Assembly (NCBI GenBank): GCA_963457665.1
Contig: OY735212.1
Location: forward strand, 2,914,397 to 2,978,396
Reading direction: 5' to 3'
DNA from: Thysanoteuthis rhombus
Taxonomy: Eukaryota; Mollusca; Cephalopoda; Oegopsida; Thysanoteuthidae
Length of the DNA: 64,000 nucleotides
Shown piece by piece: positions 11,040-20,254 of the stretch. The notes under the pieces were generated by a model. The model saw only the letters and a list, made by a program, of their open reading frames with translations. It was not told the origin of the DNA and did no database searches. Numbering within the stretch: the first letter of the stretch is position 1; each line of letters starts with the position of its first letter. The position numbers and the translations under genes were made by a program.

Positions 11040-11545
11040 GTTTTTATTCATTCAAAAACTGTCATTCAGTTTTTATTTATTTCTATACCGTCAACCAAAT
11101 CTGTCATCAAAATTGTCAACAATGTTTTTGTTTTTTTATTACGATAGTCTGGCTGTCTGGCCGGCTGTCTAGCCGGCTGTCTCTTTGACTGGCTACTTAG
11201 ATATACGTTACGCGTACAGATCTCACCAATGAAGATAGAAAGCTGAAAAGAAGAAATCCTTCCTCACCAAATAAGCTTTTAGTAAGGAAACGGGTTGAAT
11301 TTATCCTGTTAATTTAGGCTAAATCAGTTCTTTCGTCTCTGTTCTTTTACATTCACGATTTTTCTTTTATTCAAGATCCCAATTTTTTTTTTGAGATTTA
11401 ACAAAAGGCGAGAGGAGTAATTTGTTTATTGGTTACCACTTTTTCTAATTCTTTTATTGATCACTCCAAACAGACATGCTGCTGAAAAACTTGGTCATGT
11501 GACGGTTTTTATTGAGTGAGTAACCACACCTGTTTATTTCTTTAC
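11040..11545 (+). repeat. Dispersed repeat M, copy 2, near full length
   Basis: It begins with CCGTCAACCAAATCTGTCATC, has a GGCTGTCT/GGCCGGCT cluster at about 11,150-11,190, then AGGCGAGAGGAGTAATTTG and TTTTATTGATCACTCC, and ends TTTATTGAGTGAGTAACC. The same order is seen in the copies at 36,650 and 54,600. Confidence 0.7.
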
Positions 11546-11624
11546 TCATTTATTTTGAGTTTGATGCATACATAGAATATCAAATCCAAGTTATTGCCCC
11601 AATTATGAAATTAAATTTGAAATT

Positions 11625-11653
11625 TATACATATATATACATATATATATATAT

Positions 11654-11712
<59 letters not shown>
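11625..11712. repeat. (TA)n/(CATA)n microsatellite
   Basis: CATA-interrupted TA repeats, then about 25 pure TA units. Confidence 0.95.
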
Positions 11713-11725
<13 letters not shown>

Positions 11726-11797
11726 GCATGTGAATATATACACATAAGCGCGTATATATACATAAGTAAATAAATATATTGCCTCTACTAACTATCT

Positions 11798-11946
11798 AGT
11801 TCTGCGTAAGGGAGGGTTGGAGCATCTGCCTCTCGAGTTCTGGACCCTACAAAACGGTACTAAAAGGGATATATAGTCTATAACCACACTGAGGAGTTGT
11901 TATACAATGGAACATCTGTCTGTGGATGACACAATTATTATATAAT
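11798..11946 (+). repeat. SINE type X, copy 3
   Basis: The tRNA-like head runs TAGTTCTGCGTAAGGGAGGG, GAGCATCTGCCTC, GAGTTCTGGACCC. The body TAGTCTATAACCACACTGAG and the end GGATGACACAATTATTAT match the copy at 3,587-3,728. The 3' end passes into an 85-bp (TA)n tract. Confidence 0.7.
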
Positions 11947-11947
<1 letters not shown>

Positions 11948-12037
<90 letters not shown>

Positions 12038-12060
12038 GCATGTATAAGTGTGTGTGTGTG

Positions 12061-12120
<60 letters not shown>

Positions 12121-12160
12121 CGTATGTATGTATGTATGTGTGTGTGTGTGTGCTTGTTTG
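11948..12160. repeat. (TA)n with (TG)n microsatellite
   Basis: About 42 TA units start at the SINE 3' end. A TG run follows, then a second TA tract and TATG/TG repeats. Confidence 0.95.
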
Positions 12161-12199
12161 TATGTTTGAATTTTCAAGTATATTGGGTTGCAACATGTG

Positions 12200-12530
12200 A
12201 TTCGTATATACTTACGTATATTACATGAACTAAATTAATTTTATCTACGGGCGAAGATGTTTCATATGACGCTTGTCAGTTTGGGAGGTAGTTAAGAAGG
12301 AAGGTAAAAAGTAGCTAGATATGTGTGTAGGTATGTGGATGAATATAGAAGATTTGAAGTTGTCTGATGAAATGCACGAACAAAATGTCTATACACTTAT
12401 TTCATTTGTGTGCGTTTACATGTAAGCGTCAACGGAATGAATGGTAAATACATACCATTTGAATACAAGGCTGTATCTTACATAATGATAAATACACACC
12501 AACATCTTACCCCAACCAATACAATTATAT
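12200..12530. other. Intergenic stretch with no recognised feature
   Basis: No supported gene or shared repeat. Confidence 0.4.
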
Positions 12531-12652
<122 letters not shown>

Positions 12653-12809
12653 GCAAAATTCCTAAGATGTATGGATGTATGAATACCTGAAAGCACTAAC
12701 ATAAGTAGGAAGCGCATGACAGTTCAAAAAGTTGTCAGTGACTAATTATGTACACACCTAAATATGCGTGCATATTATGTGTTTGCGCATATGTGCACGT
12801 GTTTACGGA

Positions 12810-12814
<5 letters not shown>

Positions 12815-12906
<92 letters not shown>

Positions 12907-12998
12907 GTGTGTGTATGTACACAGATTAATGATTAATATCTGTATGGGAACATACAAACGAGCATACACACACATACACACACACACACACACACTCA
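12815..12998. repeat. (TA)n(TG)n and (CA)n microsatellites
   Basis: About 30 TA units, then TG repeats to about 12,915, then 45 bp of unique sequence, then a CA run at 12,965-12,996. Confidence 0.95.
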
Positions 12999-13029
12999 CA
13001 TAGATATAGATAAATATATATATATATAT

Positions 13030-13570
13030 ACATATATATAGTGATAGTTTTTATACTTTTCTTTTCGGCATTGTTTAAATGATCCCTTCCATATATCTAC
13101 GTACTTACCCGTTAATAAATGATTTTTCTCCACATGCGTATGAATATCAGTATATCTACAATATAATATTCTATATGTATGCAATGAATTTATGAGTTGG
13201 TTCCCATGTATTCAAGTGATTGTTCAAGTGAGAATGAGAGTATCTAGGTATAAAGACTGCCCACTTCGTCATTCTGATTAGAGAAAGGATAGATAATGGC
13301 TCAGTAAGTAAACGATAAGCAGAAACAAAAGAAAAATAATCTTTTTTGTTTCTTTTATATATGGCGATGTTTACCGAAACAAAGACTCTGGATATGCCTG
13401 TCAGTGTAACTACCAAGGATAAAACATCTATTGTCCTGGTAAGTAACCTCATCAACCTATCATATTTGAAACCGCGAACCAAAATGTCACCGAAAATGTC
13501 AACATAGCCCCACTTCAGTTTTCAAGAGATTCTAGATGGCACGTAGACCGCTCCGTTCACTTTTTTTCTT
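13030..13570. other. Intergenic stretch with no recognised feature
   Basis: The minus-strand frame 13,482-13,171 has no recognisable domain. Confidence 0.35.
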
Positions 13571-13574
13571 GTTT

Positions 13575-13825
13575 TTTGAAAATTTCTTTCTGAGTAGGTT
13601 TGTAGTTCAATTTACAATTCAAGTTTATGCTAAATTGATCTTTAATTTTTACCCAGCAATATTCACGCCTGTTTCTTAAAAATTCAGATTTTTTTCCGAT
13701 CAAAACCGATAAACATATATCATTGACCAGCCTTTTTTCAAGTTTTCAATTGATCACTCCCAACCTTGCATGTTGCCAAAAGACGTTGGTTACGCAACAG
13801 TTGCTATTGAGTGACAACGCAATGT
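13575..13825 (+). repeat. Dispersed repeat M, copy 3 (3' half)
   Basis: It contains TTCAAGTTTATGCTAAATTGA, AAAATTCAGATTTTTTTCCG, TTTTCAATTGATCACTCCC, TGTTGCCAAAAGACGTTGG and TATTGAGTGAC in the order of the other copies. Confidence 0.7.
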
Positions 13826-13924
13826 GTTTTTTTTTTTTTTCAAATTTGTTTATTCCTGCTGGCTGCAAGCCCAAGATAAACTACTGCATACGGATAAAGA
13901 GCTCCAACTACCCATCTATTTACT

Positions 13925-14100
13925 GATAGGAGAAGTAAATTCATGTCTTTCCCATGGGATGGAGTTGGTAGGCACGCGGTAGATCCTCTTCCTTTTTCTT
14001 GGGCATAGTTAGTCTGTTTCACAAGGCAAAAGGGCGCCATAGCTGATGGGAGAATTGGATTCATGTCTTTTCCAAGTGCAAAGCGAGCGTAAGTAGGCTC
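13925..14100 (-). repeat. tRNA-derived SINE type S fragment
   Basis: GATTCATGTCTTTTCCAAGTGCAAAGCGAG matches TATTCATGTCTTACCCGAGTGCAAAGTGAAC at 36,510. Two slightly different copies of the TTCATGTCTTTCCC segment lie 120 bp apart. Confidence 0.5.
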
Positions 14101-15500
14101 GGTCGAAACTCGAACTTTTCGTCGATACCAATAAACGCTAACCTCTCTGCATTCTGATATTTCATAAATTCTGTAAACAATTTTTCAGAATTTTGATTAT
14201 TCAAAAAAATGATAGGATTCTTCAAATCAGAAAAAAAAACCCCGAAAATATATGAATTTCCAACAGCTCTCATGTAAAATCATATTTCCCGATATACGAT
14301 TTCATATGTGGGAGGGGGTGTTATTGATAAGTATTCTTTCACCTGGACCCTCTCATTATCTATTGTCTTCTGAAATACCCATTTGTCTTCCAGTATCCCG
14401 TTGAGTTTCCAGTGCCCCCTGGGAAGGACAATAGCGCCCACCAAGGGAATCAATGGTTTAGTTTAGTATTACGACTTGAGAGTTCTTTCATAAAGAATTG
14501 ACCGTTTAATTTTTATACAAAGTCTATTAATGATAAGAAACCAAAAAGTAAAGATAGAAATTACTTTTTATTACCCTTTCACAAACGAATGCCCCCCCCA
14601 TACGCGGGTTGCAGGTCAGAAAATAGGATGAATGAACGAGAAAGTAATTACGCTGAGCGTATACATCGTGGTATGTACTTAATTGTTTGAAAACATCAGT
14701 ATATTATTTTCTTCTCTCTTCTCTTACCTCGTTAGATCAGGAATTACAAGAAACGTAAAGGTATTATTACTGAATTAGCATTTGTTATAAAAAAAGACAT
14801 ATCATTATAGTTCGTATTAGGCAGCTACTATTACTAACGAGTTAATCCTCGAGAAAATAATCCCCGATATACTTCCTGATTATCTGCGCAATAAAAAAGA
14901 AAAGCCTATTGCTTAAAATGGTGGGTCAGAGATATTTTCACCAGAAAAACTGTTACCGTTTAGTAGGAGAGTTCGTAGTTATGGATAAAAAATTCAGACA
15001 GTTCATTATGCAAGTGTATGTCAGTGTTCTCACGCCGTCGGAAAACGACGGTTATCATTTAAATAATTTTACATATGCACCAAAACATGTTACTGAGTAT
15101 TTTTCTTGTTTATGTTCGATACTAACTGAATATTATTAATCTATAGCTAAAATGATTCAAATAATTATAGGGTTTCATTGATCAAGTTTAAAATAACATG
15201 AACTGCTATTTCTACTGTGTCATCAGAGGAGTTTTGACCCAGGACCCCGATGGAGGGGGGCCACCAGAATCTTTATAAATGGTATTTCGGCTACTGCATT
15301 ACTATACATTATTATACATTTATTATACAATAATAAAACTCACTAAATGTTGGGGGGGGGCATCAAAAAGCCGAACCACTTGGGCCCCAAATTTCTACCA
15401 ACGACATCAGTATTTGTGTGTGGAGATGTGTGGGGATGTGTGCAAATCCGTCGGTTTCTCAACGGAAAAAATGCCCCCGCCTCAAATTTAGTGAATAACA
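14100..15500. other. Intergenic stretch with no recognised feature
   Basis: No conserved coding is seen. Short G and C homopolymers occur at 14,590 and 15,351. The frame 14,909-15,139 is unsupported. Confidence 0.35.
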
Positions 15501-15504
15501 TTCT

Positions 15505-15517
15505 ATTCATCATCATC

Positions 15518-15549
<32 letters not shown>

Positions 15550-15975
15550 CATCCGATTTTCAGCTCCCATCAATGGACTTAGAACATTTGCCAGACCTCC
15601 CTGTCATTGGTGTCGCGAAGCGATTACTTATATTTCCCCGGTCACAGTTTCGCATATGATCTCTTGGGATCCACGTCGTGAGTCGTGATGTCAAGCAGTT
15701 GTCTGCCATTCTTGCAACATGACCCGCCCATGACCATTAGAGGTTTTTAATCGATTCCATGGTATCTCTGACTCCTGCCGGTTTTCTGGTAAGAAAAGCC
15801 GCCTTGTGATCTCACCATTTGACGTTAACTATGATCCTCTCCTGTGCACGTTGCATCGTTCTCGGCTAATCTTCTAATTAGGTTCTATGCCTCTGCTCCA
15901 TAGGTGACTATCGAGTTGTTGCATTGGTTGTAGATCCTTCTTTTTAGAACTGATTAGATTTTAACATTCGAATCA
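15505..15975 (-). mobile_element. Non-LTR retrotransposon 3' end (RTE-like), minus strand, with GAT tail
   Basis: Read on the minus strand, 15,740-15,560 gives WAGHVARMADNCLTSRL, then TTWIPRD and later TGRSGKCSKSIDGS. WAGHVARM near the C-terminus, followed by a W-x-P-R block, is typical of RTE and related LINE polyproteins. The frame then runs into an (ATC)n tract at 15,508-15,553, which is a GAT-repeat tail in LINE orientation. No reverse transcriptase core is left, so this is a 5'-truncated dead copy. Fragments of the same family lie at 24,000, 32,262, 38,284, 55,910 and 60,992. Confidence 0.75.
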
Positions 15976-15979
15976 CTAT

Positions 15980-17128
15980 CAAATATTGAGTTTTATCTTT
16001 CAAGTTCAACAAACGTATAATTCTATCTCTAGGTCATTAGAAGAGTCCACTACGTAGAAATGAACAATTCCCACATTCCTACTGAATGGACTCTCCCGGT
16101 GACGTAAAAAGTGTTACACACCAAAACTATATGGACATACACTGCAAATATTGAATAGTTCAATCTACAACTATATGAACACGGATAAATACTACGGAAA
16201 ACTATAAAATACATCACTTTATAATGATACCTTGAAGTGCTCGTGTGTGTGCTTGTGTTTGAATGTGAGAGAAAGGTTGAATTAACGAGTTCACAGCCTG
16301 ACCCAGTTATCAAGAGTATTTTTATCTGAAATCTTTACTGTACAATGTTTGATTAGAGTAATTAACAGAGGAACGTCGGGCAAAGTGCATTCACAAGGAG
16401 GTACACTGAAAAAAGTGTTTGATTAGGCCAAATTGGGAAAAAAAATATTCGTTGAAAAAAGAATTGTTAACCTAATTGTATCAGTATGTCTCGAGGTGAA
16501 TCTCTGATTAGATATGATGAGCATTATTTTGAAATAAACTAATACGTCTACGAGGAACAAATAAAAAATAATTTTTGAAGTTTGCCAATGTAACATTTTA
16601 ATCGGTGCAGATATAGAAAGCTGAATGAGGACGATTTGTTGCCTCTCTCCAAAGGGGTGCCCTCGTCTAGACACTCCACCCCTACACCAACCCATTCACG
16701 AAACCCAGCTTATGGCTGTGGTGTACAAAGGCCGAAACATCATGTTAAAAAGGACAACCAAGATGAGAACAACTGTTCGAAAAAAATCTATGTATAATCT
16801 AGAAAGCTTTACAGCTTTAAAAACTAAACATTGAAATATCTTTTCAATTGAATTTTTGTGTCACTTCAGTCACCCATTTTCCGATATCTGTCAATGCAAT
16901 TTATGTAATCTTCAAAATTTTTCTTCTTTTGTTTCCCTTATACTTTGGTATTATTGTACAATGGGTAAATTGTCCCTTGTTGGGGTCATCAGTTATGTGT
17001 ATAGATATTGATAATTTTTCACAACGATTCATGAATCAAAAAATGATAAATAAGTCAAACTTACTTTATATAAGAGGAGGTTAGGGCTATGGTATCTGTT
17101 TTTCTTTTCACTTTCACCGACGTTTCAA
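15980..17128. other. Intergenic stretch with no recognised feature
   Basis: Only short frames on both strands, none with a recognisable domain. Confidence 0.4.

Positions 17129-17129
<1 letters not shown>

Positions 17130-17182
<53 letters not shown>
17130..17182. repeat. (TA)n tract, left flank of the Penelope-like element
   Basis: About 26 TA units end at the exact start of the truncated element copy. With the tract at 23,076 it looks like a single TA microsatellite split by the insertion. Confidence 0.95.
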
Positions 17183-17184
<2 letters not shown>

Positions 17185-18405
17185 GCCCCATCCTATGCTA
17201 ATATCTTCATGGGTAAATTTGAAGAAACCTACATTTACCCAGAGATTTATAATGACTGCATCTTTTATGGTAGATACATAGACGACATTTTTTTCATATA
17301 TACAGGCGAAAAAACCAAACTAGATAACTTCTTTATACATCTAAACTCGGCACATGACTCTATTAAGTTTGACTTCACAACATCCACTGACTCCATAGCC
17401 TTCTTAGACACACGCATATATATAGATGACAACAGAAACCTCCATACCACCCTCTACACAAAACCCACGGACACCCACAATTACCTCCACTCCAAATCAG
17501 CCCATCCCCAACACTTAAAAAGGAGTCTACCATTTTCACAAGCTCTTAGAATTAGAAGAATCTGCTCCACCAATAGTGAACTTAACAGACACAAACATAA
17601 CCTAATACAATATTTCACCCAACGAGGTTATCCACTAGATGACACAAAAAAACAAATAAAAAAAGCGACTGGAATACCCAGAGATCAAACCCTTTTACTG
17701 TCCCACAATAACAAACCCAACCGCATACCCCTTATAACAACCTTCAACAACACACTCCCACCCTTAGCACACATCATCAATAATAGATGGAACATTCTCA
17801 CGATCAAAACAGATCTAAAAGAAACATTCACAGACCCATGTGTTATCTCCTACCGCAGACCCAAAAACATCAGAGACATGATTAGTAGCAATACTATCGT
17901 TAACAATAAAGTCGTACACAAAAATACACCTAGAACAATTAATTTCTGCACACCTTGCAACATAAGAAACAGTCTATGTTGCAACCACCTCAAGCACACC
18001 AACACATTCACAAGCACCACCACAAAAGTGAGTTACCACATATACCACAATAGCAACTGCCGCAGTAAGAACATTATATACCTTCTAGAGTGCAATAGGT
18101 GTAAGTTACAGTACATTGGCAAGTCCGAGTGGCAATTTAATATTAGACTCAACAATTATAGACATAGGATTAAGTCAAAAAATAACCGTAGCCCACTCCC
18201 TGTAGAACTACATTTCCGCACACCTGACCACAATTTTGCCACTGATGCCACCTTCACCATCATAGAAAAAATAGAAAAAACTACTCCAATTGACATAACT
18301 AAAGTTCTAGAAAAACACGAAGACATGTGGATCAACAAACTTAAAACCCTATACCCTAATGGATTAAATACTAAACTGAACAACCCGCACCACACAGAAC
18401 ACTAA
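17183..18405 (+). pseudogene. Truncated Penelope-like ORF2 (RT motif B onward, plus GIY-YIG)
   Basis: The frame enters from the TA tract and joins ORF2 at APSYANIFMGKFEE, just after the conserved RT motif B. It continues to the same stop as the full copy. It keeps the YIDD box and the whole endonuclease domain but lacks the first half of the reverse transcriptase. The translation agrees with the full copy over about 405 residues. It is not expected to make an active enzyme. Confidence 0.9.
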
Positions 18406-18861
18406 TACACACAAATCCTACCATTAATATCCTCACACCCACATCTTAGACACACTCAATAATGGAAGCTTCAAAGTCACCTAGACCCATAGGAAAAACT
18501 TCACCTTAGCCTGTTACAACCCCTGTCCAATTCTTAGCTAAAACACTTTCAGCAACATCTTCAGTAACTTTTAAGGTTGATACCTATGTAGCTCCTTGAC
18601 TCCACCACCCCTCCTTCTATACTATCCCAAACATACCAAAAAACCCACCTCCCCAACACTACCCCCCACCTTGACACACTCTGCCCTCCCCAAGTCCAAC
18701 TGCTGCTGCTTTACCAAAATCCCAATACCTGCTGGTCATTCTTACATTCAGCATGAGGCCTCTTGTAGCCCTGACAACAAAACCTACCCACAATGCATAG
18801 CCGCTGACAGTGGACTCTGGTTCCACATGGTACATTTTAATTCACACTCACACAACACGCA

Positions 18862-18897
18862 CCACTGATGATGAGAGAAATCTCGAAACATGTATGG
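18862..18897 (+). ncRNA. Hammerhead ribozyme-like motif, left copy
   Basis: Core elements are in order: CCA (stem I, 18,862-18,864), CTGATGA (18,865-18,871), a stem II hairpin GAGA-gaaa-TCTC (18,873-18,884) after one unpaired T, GAAA (18,885-18,888), a minimal palindromic stem III ACATGT, the expected cleavage site after TA at 18,894, and TGG (18,895-18,897) pairing with CCA. Hammerheads with a very short stem III are known from Penelope-like elements and may work as dimers. The unpaired base before stem II and the 3-bp stem I are departures that could weaken activity. Confidence 0.65.
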
Positions 18898-18997
18898 ACT
18901 ATTGACAAATAAGGATTAATAAACCTTACCACCAAAAACTTCACTCCCGAGTCTGTCTCACTCTCTAAAGTACACATTATACATACCTTACTGAGAC

Positions 18998-20254
18998 ATG
19001 GAGAAGGAACACATTCCTACAACTACCATCACTTCTGACAAGGACAACCACCCTAACACCACAATGGAACCAACCTCTTCAGACAACATCACAACATGGT
19101 CGGTGAGACTCAACCGTAGAAGAGACAAAATTACCCGCTTTGAGTCACATCTAGACTTCCTAAAGTCCTGCAAGGACAATAAACTCACTCCCGTGAATTT
19201 CAGGATCTCCCTACACCCCTCCATAGGGAACCAGGATGCAGATTTCCTTAATTTATGGAACAATAAGATCCACACACTTTCTATGGATCTTTTAGATGAC
19301 ACCATCCAATTCTGCCAAAAAACCATCAAAGACACTCTAACAGATATCAGCAAATTGGAACAAACATTACAACAACACACAGACACAGATGAATATAATG
19401 AAATACAGCAAGCCATCAACATCAACATAGAAGGAAGAAAAAAACAACTTAACCTCACCAAAACTAAAAAATACAACAAACTTAGACACAACATCACACA
19501 CAGATCTGCGAATCCACAGAATACAAGAGAAATTAAGATACAACCCACCAAAAGAGCCGTCAGGCCTCTGTTACCCACCCCCAACCCACCACCTACATAC
19601 CCAACAAAAACCAATTCCCCCACCAAACACAGATTTAACACTAGACACACAGACACAGGCTACCCAACAAGAATCACCAATACTGACAAAAACATCATCC
19701 ATACCCACATGAACAACGACTACAGAAATAGATACACGCATATGAACAAACAAAACAAAAACACCTACACTGGCACTAACAGTACTAACACCTATAACAG
19801 ACACACACATATGAACAAACACAACAGGAACACCTACTCAAATACTAATACTACTGACACCAATACTGTGAACAGACACAGCTATATGAACAAACACAAC
19901 TACAAAAACCAGCATACAGATAATAGCAACAAGAACACTAGCCGCCACAAGGTTCTCAGACCTACTACCCCTCATACTCTGCAAAAGGAAAGCCCTAAGA
20001 GTAGCATCCTTCCTCAACCCACCACATTGACCCTTCAAAAGCATCCTGAAGACCCAGGCAAACACCCTGACCAGCAGGTAACCCCTACATCAACCCACAC
20101 ACACACTCTACCAAAAAACGAGGAAACCCCCCTACCACTAAATATGGAAGGGGGGTTAGAAAACCTGATTCCAACACTAGTAAGCAGTTTAGAAAACTTA
20201 CTAAAACACTACTACACACCATCAGAATTAAGGAAGACCCAGAAGGGAAAGTAA
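18998..20254 (+). CDS. Penelope-like element ORF1 protein, 418 aa
   Basis: ORF1 starts 17 bp after the tandem junction and is open for 418 codons. Residues about 90-165 (LLDDTIQFCQKTIKDTL, then a Lys/Glu-rich stretch) look helical and may form a coiled coil. Residues about 225-310 hold three imperfect repeats of about 23-25 residues with the signature H-x-Y/H-M-N-K-x-N, rich in Asn, Thr, His and Tyr. The rest is rich in Pro and Lys. Some Penelope-like elements have an ORF1 product thought to bind RNA or multimerise. I see no zinc knuckle or RRM, so the function is unknown. Its stop codon shares a base with the ORF2 start in TAATG. Confidence 0.85.
   Translation: MEKEHIPTTTITSDKDNHPNTTMEPTSSDNITTWSVRLNRRRDKITRFESHLDFLKSCKDNKLTPVNFRISLHPSIGNQDADFLNLWNNKIHTLSMDLLDDTIQFCQKTIKDTLTDISKLEQTLQQHTDTDEYNEIQQAININIEGRKKQLNLTKTKKYNKLRHNITHRSANPQNTREIKIQPTKRAVRPLLPTPNPPPTYPTKTNSPTKHRFNTRHTDTGYPTRITNTDKNIIHTHMNNDYRNRYTHMNKQNKNTYTGTNSTNTYNRHTHMNKHNRNTYSNTNTTDTNTVNRHSYMNKHNYKNQHTDNSNKNTSRHKVLRPTTPHTLQKESPKSSILPQPTTLTLQKHPEDPGKHPDQQVTPTSTHTHTLPKNEETPLPLNMEGGLENLIPTLVSSLENLLKHYYTPSELRKTQKGK

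Larger units (their letters stand above)
17183..18980 (+). repeat. Pseudo-LTR, left copy of the 1.8-kb direct repeat
   Basis: It matches 21,278-23,075 at a 4,095-bp offset throughout the stretches compared. It ends CTCTCTAAAGTACACATTAT, directly followed by the start of the full unit. As only 17 bp separate that point from the ORF1 start codon, promoter activity for the full unit probably lies in this copy. Confidence 0.9.

Noticed and set aside
18596-18868. 90-codon frame in the element's 3' region, repeated at 22,691-22,963
   Set aside because: The two copies agree only because the DNA is duplicated. It has no recognisable domain and overlaps the ribozyme-like motif, so coding is unsupported.
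18988-19656. Long open frame antisense to ORF1 of the Penelope-like element (222 codons)
   Set aside because: It is the mirror of an A+C-rich coding strand that lacks antisense stops. No domain, and the sense frame is clearly the real one.
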